64,000 nt of DNA from DAHUXN01 sp963729815 (GCA_963729815.1 CAVSPU010000002.1:434001-498000); one strand, 5' to 3'. Positions 17,566 through 26,891 are shown, counted from the first letter of the stretch. Numbers and translations are program-made. Notes: a model not told the origin generated them from the sequence alone.

Positions 17566-17651
17566 TGGATTTTCGTGAACGTTGTTTCTGGACGTGGGCC
17601 GGCGGGCCCGTCGCTGGAGCCCCGTCGGGCTACATGATTTTCGGCGAGCGA

Positions 17652-18017
17652 TTATTCGAGCGGCTTGATCTGGGTCACGTTGATGAAATCTTTTTTCGGA
17701 CCCACTTCACCGATAATCTCAACTTTCTTGCCCGCGTATTGCTTGAGGTCTTTTTGGTCCGAGGACAATTTATAAGCAGTCTTGCCGTCGCGGTCCAAGA
17801 ACACGTATCGCCCATCGTTTTTCTCGACGCACATTATCGTGCAGTCCCTCGCGTTCAGCCCGCCGTAGATCTGCGACATTTCCTTGTGCGAAGCAGTCGT
17901 GGAGTGAACGTTATACGCGCATTGACTGTCCATGATCTGTCCTTTGAATGTGCGCGGGCCGGCCGAGCCGATAAACGTTACGAAGCCGATGGCAGCGAGC
18001 AAGGCTAGAAATTTCAT
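17652..18017 (-). CDS. Small secreted protein, possibly DUF5818-like
   Basis: The 121-residue protein has a signal peptide over residues 1-18 (MKFLALLAAIGFVTFIG). The mature part begins with RTFKGQIMDSQCAYN, has a second cysteine pair region DCTIMCVEKNDGRYVFLD, and ends in a small OB-like strand set with YAGKKVEIIGEVG. This layout of a conserved MDSQCA, paired cysteines and a VxIxGxV end is common in short acidobacterial secreted proteins that I associate with DUF5818. No enzymatic function is known. GAGGAGT precedes the ATG. It stands alone between rsmE and nuoF, convergent with rsmE. Confidence 0.65.
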   Translation of the reverse strand: MKFLALLAAIGFVTFIGSAGPRTFKGQIMDSQCAYNVHSTTASHKEMSQIYGGLNARDCTIMCVEKNDGRYVFLDRDGKTAYKLSSDQKDLKQYAGKKVEIIGEVGPKKDFINVTQIKPLE

Positions 18018-18159
18018 GTGTCAGGTACTCCTCGTTGGATTGGGGCCGAAAAACGCTGCTCATAGGATGACCGGCGAGATGCAGCGATGCGACAAAAATT
18101 TCAGGCGAGTTTACTGACAGACACTCCGCGCGCGCCGGAGTCTGAGACGCCAAAATATA

Positions 18160-19518
18160 TCAGGGCGTGAGGCGGCCGTGCGTGTAATGGAATTCGTGTT
18201 TGGCTTCGTCGTAATCGTGCATCTTCGGAAGCACAGGGATGCGGCAATTCTGGCAGCCGCGATTGTAGTGAGCGATGAACTCCGATTCAAATGTGCGCAC
18301 GATGCTGGGAATGATCAGCGAATGTTCCGTCGGCAGGAAGCAGCGATTTCCTCGCGGCGCATTGATGGAGGAGTGCAGAATGGCTTCGAGATCGATTTCG
18401 TCGCCGGTGCCGTTGATTATTTTTTCGAGACGATACGTGGCCTCGTACGTTCCTTCCTTGCAGGAGCGGCATTGGCCGCAGGATTCCATCCACAGGAACT
18501 TTGAAAAAATATACGCGACCTGCACCATGCAATTCGAGTCGTCGTAAACCATGAAGCCGGCGGAGCCGAGGCCCGAGCCGGCGTTGCGCATGGAACCGAA
18601 ATCGAGCGGCGTGTCGATGGCGTTGGGATAAAGTCCCGCGCTGGCGACGCCGGAAAAAATCGCCTTGAGTTTGCGTCCGGGTTTCAAACCACCGCCGGAT
18701 TTTTCGATAAGCTCGCGCATCGTGGTGCCCATAGGCAATTCGTAAAGGCCCTCGCGCTGAACGTCTCCGGAAAGCGTAAAAATCGTGTGGCCGGGAGTGT
18801 CGGCGGTGCCCATGGAGCGGAACCAATCGGCGCCATTGCGAATGATGTGCGTGACGGACGACATCGACTCGCAATTATTGACCAGCGTGGGATTTGTATT
18901 GCCGGGAATGCATGACGGATAGCCCGCGAAAAGGCCGAGAATGTAAGGAGGGAAATCCATTTCGCGAGGCATGGCTTCACGGCCTTCGATGACCTCGAGC
19001 ATGGCTTTTTCTTCGCCGAGTAAATAATCCTCCGGGCCATAGACAAACTCGATGGGAATTTCGCCGAGCGCATTGCGCGCGCTCATTTCTTTGTGAGCCT
19101 GCGCGGTGCGCTCAATGGCTTCGTCGAAAGTATGCTTCATGGCGATGAAGGCCTTCTGCGCTTTCATGGCATAGGCCGCGATGGCGACGCCCTCGAGAAG
19201 CTGGTATGGGTTACACCGCATGAGCATGCGGTCTTTGAATGTTCCAGGCTCGCCTTCGGTGGCGTTGCAGGCAACGTATTTCGTTGCGCAGGGATCGCTG
19301 GCGATGCTGGACCACTTAATGCCGACAGGGAATCCCGCGCCGCCGCGGCCGCGGAGGCCGGATTTCTTGACCTCGGCGATGACAGCTTCGCGAGGCATCG
19401 AATAGACTTTCTTCAGAGCCTGGAGCCCGCCGATGGCGACGTATTCGTCGAGATTCTTAAGCGCCTTGTCTGGCAGAAGATAGGGTTTCCCGTTACGTGA
19501 GGCCTGACTGTTTTCCAT
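18160..19518 (-). CDS. nuoF: NADH-quinone oxidoreductase subunit F (NuoF-like, orphan)
   Basis: The 452-residue flavoprotein subunit binds FMN, NADH and the N3 [4Fe-4S] cluster of complex I or related enzymes. The FMN motif GRGGAGFP is at 57-64, and NATEGEPGTFKDR at 85-97. The SLBB segment SGDVQREGLYELPMGT is at 250-265. Cluster ligands are Cys347, Cys350 and Cys353 in ESCGQCRSCKEGT plus Cys393. An extra CQNC at 422-425 in the C-terminal tail is less usual. No nuoE, nuoG or other complex I gene is adjacent, so it could serve a distant complex I or a soluble NAD-linked enzyme. The tail after residue 420 seems longer than typical NuoF. Confidence 0.85.
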   Translation of the reverse strand: MENSQASRNGKPYLLPDKALKNLDEYVAIGGLQALKKVYSMPREAVIAEVKKSGLRGRGGAGFPVGIKWSSIASDPCATKYVACNATEGEPGTFKDRMLMRCNPYQLLEGVAIAAYAMKAQKAFIAMKHTFDEAIERTAQAHKEMSARNALGEIPIEFVYGPEDYLLGEEKAMLEVIEGREAMPREMDFPPYILGLFAGYPSCIPGNTNPTLVNNCESMSSVTHIIRNGADWFRSMGTADTPGHTIFTLSGDVQREGLYELPMGTTMRELIEKSGGGLKPGRKLKAIFSGVASAGLYPNAIDTPLDFGSMRNAGSGLGSAGFMVYDDSNCMVQVAYIFSKFLWMESCGQCRSCKEGTYEATYRLEKIINGTGDEIDLEAILHSSINAPRGNRCFLPTEHSLIIPSIVRTFESEFIAHYNRGCQNCRIPVLPKMHDYDEAKHEFHYTHGRLTP

Positions 19519-19839
19519 CCGTATTCCCTCTTTAGGAGGCTTTCTGTATTAAGTGCAGTCGCCAGCCCCAGCCGCCAACTCACACACGTCTGAGGCTTTG
19601 ACCGAACAACAAATCCTAGCACAGACGCAGGCCAGCAGCAGCCCCAAGAAGCAAAAAGAAACAAAAAAGTCTATCGGGCGAGCTGCAACGCAAAGGCATC
19701 AAGCAACGTCAGATATATGGAAGAATGAGAACGTTTGATTGGCCACGCCGGGCTAGGTAAAGTCAAGAGAGCACTGCGGAAGCCGCTGGCTATCCGGGAC
19801 AATCGATTGTGGAGTGTCCGCAAACATTCACGGGGGAAA
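19519..19839. other. Divergent gap between nuoF and the efflux operon
   Basis: No gene is supported. The nuoF side shows GAGGG eight bases before its ATG. A direct promoter motif for either side is not clear. The middle is rich in CAGCAGC- and AAGAAAC-type tracts. Confidence 0.4.
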
Positions 19840-20943
19840 ATGAGAAAATTTTCGAAACAAAACCTCTTCCTACCTTTCTTAATTCTTGCAGCAATGACAG
19901 GTTGCACGGAGCATGCGGCGCCGCCGCCGGACGTGCCGGTTGTTCCCGTAATGGTAGGCCAAAGCATCGAGAAGACCATGCCGGTAGAGCTGCAAGCCAT
20001 CGGCACTGGCCAAGCATATTCCACCGTCTCGATTGAATCTCAAGTCGCGGGGATCGTGAACGCGGTGCATTACACGCAGGGGCAATTCGTAAAAAAAGGG
20101 GATTTGCTGGTGAGCCTGGACGACCGGCCGTTTGAGGCCGCGCTGCAGCTTGCGCAGGCGAATTTAGCGAAGGACAAGGCGAATGCCGCGTTAGCCAGCG
20201 TGGAAGCGGAGCGATATCAAAAGCTATTCGATTCGGGAGTCGTCCCGAAGGAACAGCTCGATCAACAACTTGCGACCGAGGCGGCCGACAAAGCGGCGGT
20301 GCAGGCGGATGAGGCGGCGGTACAGACCGCCAAACTGAATGTTTCGTTCTGTTCGATCTATGCTCCGATCAACGGACGAACGGGAGCGCAGCTCATTTAC
20401 CCAGGAACCGTGGTGAAGGCAGACGATGTTCCCATTCTGGTGGTCATCAACCAGATTTCGCCTCTATACGTGAATTTTGCGGTGCCACAACAGTATCTCG
20501 AAGAGATTAAGAAATTCATGGCAAAGGGAAGGCTTCTAGTTCAGGCGACACCGTCTGACAATTCAGCGCCGGAGAGCGGATATCTGAGTTTTGTGAACAA
20601 TACGGTCGATGCGACAACTGGTACGATTCAAATGATCGGCACATTCGCGAACTCCGATTTGCGATTGTGGCCGGGCGGATTCGTAAATGTGATGTTGCGG
20701 TTGTCGGAGCAGGAAAACGCGATCGTGGTGCCGTCGCAGGCGGTGATGACCGGGCAAGATGGCGATTATCTTTTTATCGTCAAACCGGATATGACCGTGG
20801 AGCTGCGAACGGTGAAAGTGGGGCTGACGGAGAATGGATTGTCGGTGATCACGGAAGGCGTAAAGCCCGGAGAGACGGTTGTGACGGACGGGCAAGTGCG
20901 GTTGATTCAAGGCTCGAAAGTGAAGATTAAGACGAGTCTCTAG
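19840..20943 (+). CDS. RND efflux periplasmic adaptor (membrane fusion lipoprotein)
   Basis: The 367-residue protein links an inner-membrane RND pump to an outer-membrane channel. Starting at ATG 19840, after GGGGGA, gives a lipoprotein signal with lipobox MTGC (Cys22). The family features follow: a lipoyl half-motif GIVNAVHYTQGQFVKKGDLL, a coiled-coil hairpin over about 95-160 with DSGVVPKEQLDQQ, the second lipoyl half with YAPINGRTGAQLIYPGTVV, then beta-barrel and membrane-proximal domains with VVPSQAVMTGQDGDYLFIV. It resembles MdtA/AcrA. The permease gene starts 17 bases after its stop. No TolC-like gene follows, so the outer channel must be encoded elsewhere. Confidence 0.93.
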   Translation: MRKFSKQNLFLPFLILAAMTGCTEHAAPPPDVPVVPVMVGQSIEKTMPVELQAIGTGQAYSTVSIESQVAGIVNAVHYTQGQFVKKGDLLVSLDDRPFEAALQLAQANLAKDKANAALASVEAERYQKLFDSGVVPKEQLDQQLATEAADKAAVQADEAAVQTAKLNVSFCSIYAPINGRTGAQLIYPGTVVKADDVPILVVINQISPLYVNFAVPQQYLEEIKKFMAKGRLLVQATPSDNSAPESGYLSFVNNTVDATTGTIQMIGTFANSDLRLWPGGFVNVMLRLSEQENAIVVPSQAVMTGQDGDYLFIVKPDMTVELRTVKVGLTENGLSVITEGVKPGETVVTDGQVRLIQGSKVKIKTSL

Positions 20944-20960
20944 GGAAGCGCGGGAACGAC

Positions 20961-23900
20961 ATGCAGATTGCAGAAAATTTCATCAAGCGGCCGGTGATGA
21001 CATGCCTGGTGATGGCAGCGGTGCTGATCTTCGGCATCGTGGCCTATCGCGATTTGTCTGTGAGCGATTTGCCGAACGTCGACTTCCCTTCGATCACCGT
21101 TTCGGCCAGCCTGGCAGGCGCCAATCCGGAAACAATGGCGTCGTCGATCGCGACGCCGCTCGAGAAGCAATTTACAACCATCCCCGGGCTTGATTCGATG
21201 AACTCGACGAGCGCGCTGGGCACAACGTCGATCACCTTGCAATTCGATCTGAGCCGAAATATTGATGGCGCAGCGCAGGACGTGCAAGCGGCGATCACGG
21301 CAGCGGCGAATCAGCTCCCGCCGAACATGCCGACGCCGCCGACGTTCCGGAAAGTGAACCCTGCCGACCAGCCCGTTCTGTTCTTGGGCGCAACGTCTCC
21401 GACGTTGCCGCTTTCCGAGGTGGATCAGTACGCGGAGACGCTGCTAGGGAACCAGATTTCGATGGTGAGCGGCGTGGCGCAAGTGTCGGTTTACGGATCG
21501 ACGCCCTACGCGGTGCGTATACAGCTCGACCCGATGGAAATGGCGAGCCGGCAAATCGGCATTGATGAAGTGGAGCAAGCGGTTCAAAACGCGAACGTCA
21601 ACATGCCGACGGGAACGCTTTACGGAGCGCATAAAGCATTCACGGTGCAGGCCAATGGACAAATGATGAGCGCGGCACCTTACCGCCAGCTCATCGTAGC
21701 GTATCGAAATGGCGCGCCGGTGAGGCTGGATCAAATCGGGCACGTGTACGACAGCATTCGCGACACGAAACTGGCGAACTGGATCAACGGAGTGCCGGGA
21801 GTCATCCTGGCGATTCAGAAGCAACCGGGCACGAACACGATCGAAATCGACAATGCCATCAAGAAGCTGCTCCCTGGCTTCCGGGCGATCATGCCGCCGT
21901 CGATGACTCTGACGATCGAGCACGACCGGTCGATTTCGATCACTCAGTCGGTGAACGATGTGAAGTTCACGTTGGTGCTGGCTATTATTCTGGTCATCCT
22001 GGTGATTTTTCTTTTCCTGCGTAATGCGTGGGCAACGGTCATCCCCAGCATGGCGCTGCCGATGTCGATCATTGGCACTTTTGCAGCGATGTATCTGTTG
22101 GATTACACGGTGGACAACTTATCGCTGCTGGCGCTGACGCTATCGGTGGGCTTCGTGGTGGACGATGCGATCGTGATGCTGGAAAACATCGTTCGCCACC
22201 TGGAACACGGAGAGGGTGTTCTGGAAGCTTCGCTCAACGGCTCGCGGGAAATTGGATTCACAATCGTCTCGATGACGCTGTCGCTGGCGGCTGTTTTCTT
22301 GCCGGTTTTTTTCATGGCCGGAATTCTGGGGCGGTTGCTGCACGAATTCGCCGTGGTGATTATCTCCTCGATTCTGGTCTCGGGCGTCGTGTCGCTGACG
22401 CTGACGCCGATGCTATGCAGCCGATTCTTGAGGCCGCATAGCGGCAAGGAGGAACACGGGAAGATGTACAACGCGCTGGAGCGGATGTTCGATGCGATGC
22501 TCCGGTGGTACGAGGTCACGCTACGATGGTCGATGCGACATCGCGTGACCGTGATGGTGATCGGGGTTGCGCTGCTGTTCGCAACCGCGTGGCAATTCTA
22601 CGTGATTCCGAAGGGATTTTTGCCGGAAGAGGACCAGGATGAGGTGGTTGGTTTTGCGGAGGCGGTGCAGGGGATTTCCTTTGACTCCATGAAAGCACAT
22701 CAAGTGAAATTGAACGAGATCGTAAGGGCTGACCCCAACACACGGCAATTTTTCTCGAGCATCCAGGCATCCGGCACTTCTGGGTTGAACATCGGACAAT
22801 TCTACGATCATTTGTACTCCCGGTCCGAACGGCCATGGACGGACAGCCCGACCTACGATCATCTGAACGCGGAATTCGGGCAGGTGGCGATACTCGGCAC
22901 CGTGGTCCATGAAATGCGCCCCATTTTTGAGCGTCACATGACCATCCCCGACGTTATTCAGGAGATGGAGCCAAAGCTGAACACCATTCCCGGGCTGCGC
23001 GTCTATCTTCAGAATCCGCCCGCGATTCGCATCGGCGGGCAACTGACCAAGAGCCAATATCAATACTCGCTCGTGAGTCCGGACACGGACCAGCTATACA
23101 AGTACGCGCAGATCATGAGCGACAAGATGAAGAGTCTGCCCGGATTAGCCGACGTGACCACGGACCTGCAAATCAAGAGCCCACAAGTCGATATCCATAT
23201 TGATCGAGACAAGGCTATGGCGCTCGGCGTAAGTCCGGAGCAAATCGAAGACGCACTGGATACGGCTTACGGCCAACGATGGATTTCGACGATCTATGCA
23301 CCGACGAACGAATACTGGGTGGTGATGGAACTCGAGGCGCAATATCAAGAAGACCCGCAGATGCTGTCATATCTTTACATCCACTCCACGGGCGGGCAGC
23401 TTGTGCCGCTGAGCGCCGTTTCCAGCATAAGCACGAGCCTGGGGCCATTGACCGTGAACCATCTGGGGCAAATGCCGTCCGTTACGGTTTCGTTTAACTT
23501 GGCGCGGGGCGTTTCGCTGGGGCAGGCGGTGAATGAGATCCAGAAAGTGGCGGCGGACACCTTACCGCTGACCGTTACCGGAAGTTTCCAAGGAACGGCA
23601 CAGGCGTTCCAACAATCGCTCACGGGGTTGGGTCTGCTGCTGGTGATGGCGATACTGATTATCTATATTGTGCTGGGAATTTTGTATGAGAGCTTCATTC
23701 ATCCGATCACGATTCTCTCAGGATTGCCCGCGGCTGCGTTCGGAGGGTTGGGAGCTCTGATGTTGCTCCATATGCAACTCGACTTGTACGGGTTCGTGGG
23801 AATCATCATGCTGATCGGAATTGTGAAGAAGAACGCGATCATGATGGTGGACTTTGCGATTGAGCTGGAAAAGGCAGGGCATACGACGCCAGCCGAAGCT

Positions 23901-24170
23901 GCCGTGCAAGGCTGCCTGATCCGGTTCCGGCCGATCATGATGACCACGATGGCGGCGATCATGGGCACGATTCCGATCGCGCTGGCCACAGGAGAGGGAG
24001 CGGACTCGCGGCGGCCACTGGGTATATGCGTCGTGGGCGGACTGATCTTCGCGCAGGTTGTGACGCTGTACTTGACGCCTGTGTTTTACACCTACATGGA
24101 CACGTTCCAGACGTGGCTGGGGCGTGGCGCGGAAAAGCACGTCCTCGAGCCGAGTCCAGCAGCAGATTGA
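20961..24170 (+). CDS. RND multidrug efflux permease (MdtB/MdtC/AcrB type)
   Basis: The 1069-residue inner-membrane proton/drug antiporter has the HAE1-family plan of twelve transmembrane helices and two large periplasmic loops. It begins NFIKRPVMTCLVMAAVLIFG, followed by YRDLSVSDLPNVDFPSI, a strongly conserved start. The TM4 proton relay motif appears as LSVGFVVDDAIVMLENI with adjacent Asp residues. The second repeat has IVKKNAIMMVDFAI and RFRPIMMTTMAAIMGTIPIA, both family signatures. MdtB/C-like features such as SALGTTSITLQFDLSRNIDGAAQDVQ-type wording are present in the pore domain. It forms an operon with the adaptor at 19840. Probable substrates are hydrophobic drugs, bile-like compounds or metabolites. 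Confidence 0.96.
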   Translation: MQIAENFIKRPVMTCLVMAAVLIFGIVAYRDLSVSDLPNVDFPSITVSASLAGANPETMASSIATPLEKQFTTIPGLDSMNSTSALGTTSITLQFDLSRNIDGAAQDVQAAITAAANQLPPNMPTPPTFRKVNPADQPVLFLGATSPTLPLSEVDQYAETLLGNQISMVSGVAQVSVYGSTPYAVRIQLDPMEMASRQIGIDEVEQAVQNANVNMPTGTLYGAHKAFTVQANGQMMSAAPYRQLIVAYRNGAPVRLDQIGHVYDSIRDTKLANWINGVPGVILAIQKQPGTNTIEIDNAIKKLLPGFRAIMPPSMTLTIEHDRSISITQSVNDVKFTLVLAIILVILVIFLFLRNAWATVIPSMALPMSIIGTFAAMYLLDYTVDNLSLLALTLSVGFVVDDAIVMLENIVRHLEHGEGVLEASLNGSREIGFTIVSMTLSLAAVFLPVFFMAGILGRLLHEFAVVIISSILVSGVVSLTLTPMLCSRFLRPHSGKEEHGKMYNALERMFDAMLRWYEVTLRWSMRHRVTVMVIGVALLFATAWQFYVIPKGFLPEEDQDEVVGFAEAVQGISFDSMKAHQVKLNEIVRADPNTRQFFSSIQASGTSGLNIGQFYDHLYSRSERPWTDSPTYDHLNAEFGQVAILGTVVHEMRPIFERHMTIPDVIQEMEPKLNTIPGLRVYLQNPPAIRIGGQLTKSQYQYSLVSPDTDQLYKYAQIMSDKMKSLPGLADVTTDLQIKSPQVDIHIDRDKAMALGVSPEQIEDALDTAYGQRWISTIYAPTNEYWVVMELEAQYQEDPQMLSYLYIHSTGGQLVPLSAVSSISTSLGPLTVNHLGQMPSVTVSFNLARGVSLGQAVNEIQKVAADTLPLTVTGSFQGTAQAFQQSLTGLGLLLVMAILIIYIVLGILYESFIHPITILSGLPAAAFGGLGALMLLHMQLDLYGFVGIIMLIGIVKKNAIMMVDFAIELEKAGHTTPAEAAVQGCLIRFRPIMMTTMAAIMGTIPIALATGEGADSRRPLGICVVGGLIFAQVVTLYLTPVFYTYMDTFQTWLGRGAEKHVLEPSPAAD

Positions 24171-24401
24171 CAGAAGAGCATTTAATGGCACCGTGCGCGA
24201 AGCGCGGCGCAGAGAATTAAGGGCATTTTCCCCCGCACGTTTCCCAGAATGGGAAGCCCCACCTGTCACTATTTCTAGTTGAGTACCATTGACCTGAGCA
24301 ATTGCGGGATGTAGCCTTTAGTCTGTCGTCCGGGCTATGGGGTTCTGGGCGACCTAATCTAATGTAAATAGTAGCTTTAGTTAGAACCTCCTTAACTCCA
24401 C

Positions 24402-24755
24402 ATGGCCACTACAGGGGAGTCTCACCGAGTTACCCCGCTGGAAGGGAAAATGCGGGAAAAGCGCCGAGGACCGCGAATGAACTCGCGGGTTCCGGTGGCA
24501 TTGGAATGGCCAGAAAACCAACAAGGACATATTCACAGCGAGAACGCGCACACGCGAACCGTGAATTTCTATGGTTGTCTGCTCGTTTGCCCCGAAGCCA
24601 TGCCCCTCGAACTGCGGTTGCGGCTCACGAATCTGACAAATCACCGAACAATCGGCGCTGTTGTCGTGTACCAGGGCAACCAGCGCGTCGATGGATGGGA
24701 ACTCGGCGTGGAACTGATCGAGCCGGACATGGATTTCTGGGGAATCGACCTGTAG
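24402..24755 (+). CDS. PilZ-like domain protein (divergent binding motif)
   Basis: The 117-residue protein looks like a lone PilZ domain. It has a basic RxxxR-type start (EKRRGPRMNSRVPVALEW) and a beta-barrel ending in DGWELGVELIEPDMDFWGI. The second c-di-GMP motif, normally D/NxSxxG, reads NFYGC here, so ligand binding is doubtful. Two starts are possible: ATG 24402 without a clear ribosome site, or ATG 24450 after GAAGGG. It is the first of three small PilZ-type genes within 2.3 kb. Confidence 0.6.
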   Translation: MATTGESHRVTPLEGKMREKRRGPRMNSRVPVALEWPENQQGHIHSENAHTRTVNFYGCLLVCPEAMPLELRLRLTNLTNHRTIGAVVVYQGNQRVDGWELGVELIEPDMDFWGIDL

Positions 24756-24816
24756 TTTTGAGCCAAGCCTCCTTTGAATCGTCCCATCCTGATAATTCTC
24801 TTGGAAAGTTGGACTC

Positions 24817-25194
24817 ATGAAAGTGGAGAAGCCTGCCCAGAGTGAGGGAAGGCAGCTTGCGCCGGGCGAAGAGCGCCGGCGCAGCCAGCGCGTTACGCTG
24901 CGGGTGGCCGTGAAACTACACGTCAGCATCGAGGGCAAACCAGCCATCATTCACGCGTTTACCGCGGACGTGAACGATCACGGGGCCATGATCTATTGTC
25001 CTGAAGCTCTTGCTGTTGACGCAAGATTCGTCCTGGAGCACGTGAATACGCACCAGCAGATTGGATGTCGCGTGACCCGGCCGCCGCAGGCGCTTGCGAA
25101 AGGGTTTCGGGTGCCCGTGGAGTTCGATCACGGCACTCCGGGCTTTTGGCAAATCACCTTCCCGCCAACCGATTGGAAACCGCTCGCGGAATAG
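24817..25194 (+). CDS. PilZ domain protein
   Basis: The 125-residue protein is a single PilZ domain. RRRSQRVTLRVAVKLHV supplies the RxxxR motif, and TADVNDHGAMIYCPEAL supplies a DxNxxG form of the second c-di-GMP-binding motif, with Asn in place of Ser. The C-terminal strand FRVPVEFDHGTPGFWQITFP matches the closing strand and the FWxI/L tail seen in the protein at 24402, so the two are probably related by duplication. It would act as a cytoplasmic second-messenger adaptor. It lies 61 bases after the first PilZ gene and is convergent with the dehydratase gene at 25202. Confidence 0.7.
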   Translation: MKVEKPAQSEGRQLAPGEERRRSQRVTLRVAVKLHVSIEGKPAIIHAFTADVNDHGAMIYCPEALAVDARFVLEHVNTHQQIGCRVTRPPQALAKGFRVPVEFDHGTPGFWQITFPPTDWKPLAE

Positions 25195-25201
25195 AGGCCT
25201 G

Positions 25202-26194
25202 TTATTTGGCCATGCGCGAAAACGGAATTTGATCGAGATCGAGATTCCCACCCGAGAGAATGATTCCAATGCGTTTGCCGCGCGCGGAGATTTTGTTGTG
25301 AAGAACAATGCCGGCGGAGACCGCGCCGGAAGGTTCGACAATCAACTTCAGGCGTTCCCAAAGCAGGCGCATGGTGGCGAGGATTTCTTCCTCGGTGACG
25401 AGGGCGATTTCGTCGACATGCTGGCGAAGAATCGAAAACGTAAAAGGGCAAAGCACGGCGCGCAAGCCGTCGGCAATGGTTTCGGTCTTCGCGGCGGGTT
25501 CGATTTTACCGGCGGAAAGTGACCGATAGGCATCGTCGGCGTTTTTCGGCTCCGCGCCGACGACACGAATCGACGGCCGCAAAGATTTCGAAGAAATGAC
25601 CGTGCCGCTCAGAAGGCCTCCGCCGCTGACCGGAGCGATGACGATGTCGAGATCCGGAACGTCCTGCAACAATTCGAGCGCGGCGGTGCCCTGGCCAGCG
25701 ATGACACGATCGTTGTTGTAAGGATGAATGAGAATCGCACCGGTTTTTTCCTGCACCTCTTTGCATACGGCGTCGCGCGACTGGATGTCGTACTCGCATT
25801 CCGTGACCTGGCCGCCATAGGATTCAACGGCCTGGCGTTTCGCGCGCGGCGCGTTGCGCGGCATGACGATCCACGCGGGAATTCCGCGGCGGCGCGCCGC
25901 AAGAGAAATCGCTCCCGCATGATTGCCGGAAGATACGGTGACGACGCCGCGTTTGGCCTCATCGTCCGTGAGAGAAAAGATCGCGTTGGTGGCGCCGCGG
26001 AATTTGAAGGAGCCGGTCTTCTGCAGATTCTCGCACTTGAAGAAGAGATGAGCGCCGGCAATCTGGTCGAGAGTTTCGGACGTGAATACCGGAGTGCGAT
26101 GAATCTGCGGACGAATGCGTTCGTGGGCGGATCGAATCGTTTCGATGTCAGGGACGTGGAAATTTGCCGGTGCCTGTTCCGTTTTGGTAGTCAT
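25202..26194 (-). CDS. PLP-dependent threonine/serine dehydratase
   Basis: The 330-residue protein is a fold-type II PLP enzyme that deaminates threonine (or serine) to the 2-oxo acid. Lys64 in GSFKFRGA is the Schiff-base lysine. The phosphate-binding loop is SGGGLLSG, the asparagine loop is VSSGNHAGAIS, and the C-terminal cofactor site IILSGGNLD is present. At this length there is no ACT regulatory domain, so it resembles the catabolic or serine racemase-like group rather than biosynthetic IlvA. The start ATG at 26194 is set by the family N-terminus. A similar beginning occurs at 26801 on the same strand, which looks like a fragment of a duplicate. Confidence 0.85.
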   Translation of the reverse strand: MTTKTEQAPANFHVPDIETIRSAHERIRPQIHRTPVFTSETLDQIAGAHLFFKCENLQKTGSFKFRGATNAIFSLTDDEAKRGVVTVSSGNHAGAISLAARRRGIPAWIVMPRNAPRAKRQAVESYGGQVTECEYDIQSRDAVCKEVQEKTGAILIHPYNNDRVIAGQGTAALELLQDVPDLDIVIAPVSGGGLLSGTVISSKSLRPSIRVVGAEPKNADDAYRSLSAGKIEPAAKTETIADGLRAVLCPFTFSILRQHVDEIALVTEEEILATMRLLWERLKLIVEPSGAVSAGIVLHNKISARGKRIGIILSGGNLDLDQIPFSRMAK

Positions 26195-26365
26195 ACAGAG
26201 AATTATTACACATTCTGGTTGCTGATTCTCGGAGTGCCACCAAACGGCTCGCCGCGTGCTCGGATCTTGTCTGAGGGCCGACCAATACATAGGCCGGCCT
26301 TTCTTAAGGGAAGATTCTCAAGCGAACGATTTGTGGGTATGGAATTGAAGTCAGAGGAGAAATCC

Positions 26366-26716
26366 ATGTCTGGCAGCGAACGCCGCAGAGACGATCGGGA
26401 ATATTATGCGATACCGCTTCGGTTCCGTCCCGTTGATTCGGAGAATACGGAAATGGTCGAAGCTGAAACGCTGAATCTATCGAGAAGCGGCATTTGCTTT
26501 GGTACGAGCCGGCGTGTCAGCGTTGGTGAATCGCTCGAAATGTTCCTGACGTTCCCGAATGAGATTACCGGACGGGGACCAATTCCCATGAAGTGCGATG
26601 CTCGCGTGGTGCACGTACAAAAGCGGCCGCTGGCGAATGGATTATCCGGCGTAGGGGCAACCATTGAACAGTTTCAGCCGATCGCGCGTGGAAAACGGCG
26701 TCCAATCCCCGGATAA
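26366..26716 (+). CDS. PilZ domain protein with canonical c-di-GMP motifs
   Basis: The 116-residue protein has both c-di-GMP motifs in standard form: RRRDDREYYAIPLRF contains the RxxxR-type arginines, and ETLNLSRSGICFGTSR contains NxSxxG. The barrel closes with LSGVGATIEQFQPI. I choose ATG 26366 because GAGGAGA lies just upstream; ATG 26339 is an in-frame alternative adding nine residues. It is divergent from the dehydratase gene and is the third PilZ-type gene of the cluster. A remnant resembling the dehydratase start lies just after it on the other strand. Confidence 0.75.
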   Translation: MSGSERRRDDREYYAIPLRFRPVDSENTEMVEAETLNLSRSGICFGTSRRVSVGESLEMFLTFPNEITGRGPIPMKCDARVVHVQKRPLANGLSGVGATIEQFQPIARGKRRPIPG

Positions 26717-26717
26717 C

Positions 26718-26801
26718 ACGAGAACGGTCGTGCGCGGCCCGAATTGCGCCGAAATCAGGCGCAATTGTTGCGGCTGTTTGTTCTGTGCGCGCTGTTGTCA
26801 T
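26718..26801 (-). pseudogene. Apparent remnant of a second threonine dehydratase start
   Basis: From ATG 26801 the minus strand reads MTTARTEQTAATIAPDFGAI followed by RAAHDRSR. The intact dehydratase at 26194 begins MTTKTEQAPANFHVPDIETI followed by RSAHERIR. Ungapped, 12 of 28 residues match. The upstream bases also match, with GTAATAATTCT placed seven bases before both ATGs. After about 30 codons the similarity stops. It looks like a truncated duplicate of the promoter and first codons, but chance cannot be excluded. Confidence 0.4.
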
Positions 26802-26891
26802 GCTTAGAATTATTACGCAATCAAAGGCTGTGCGCGGAAGCAGGTTTGGGCCGGACTGGTTTGCGCTTGGCGGGACGAGTAGAATGCGGGA

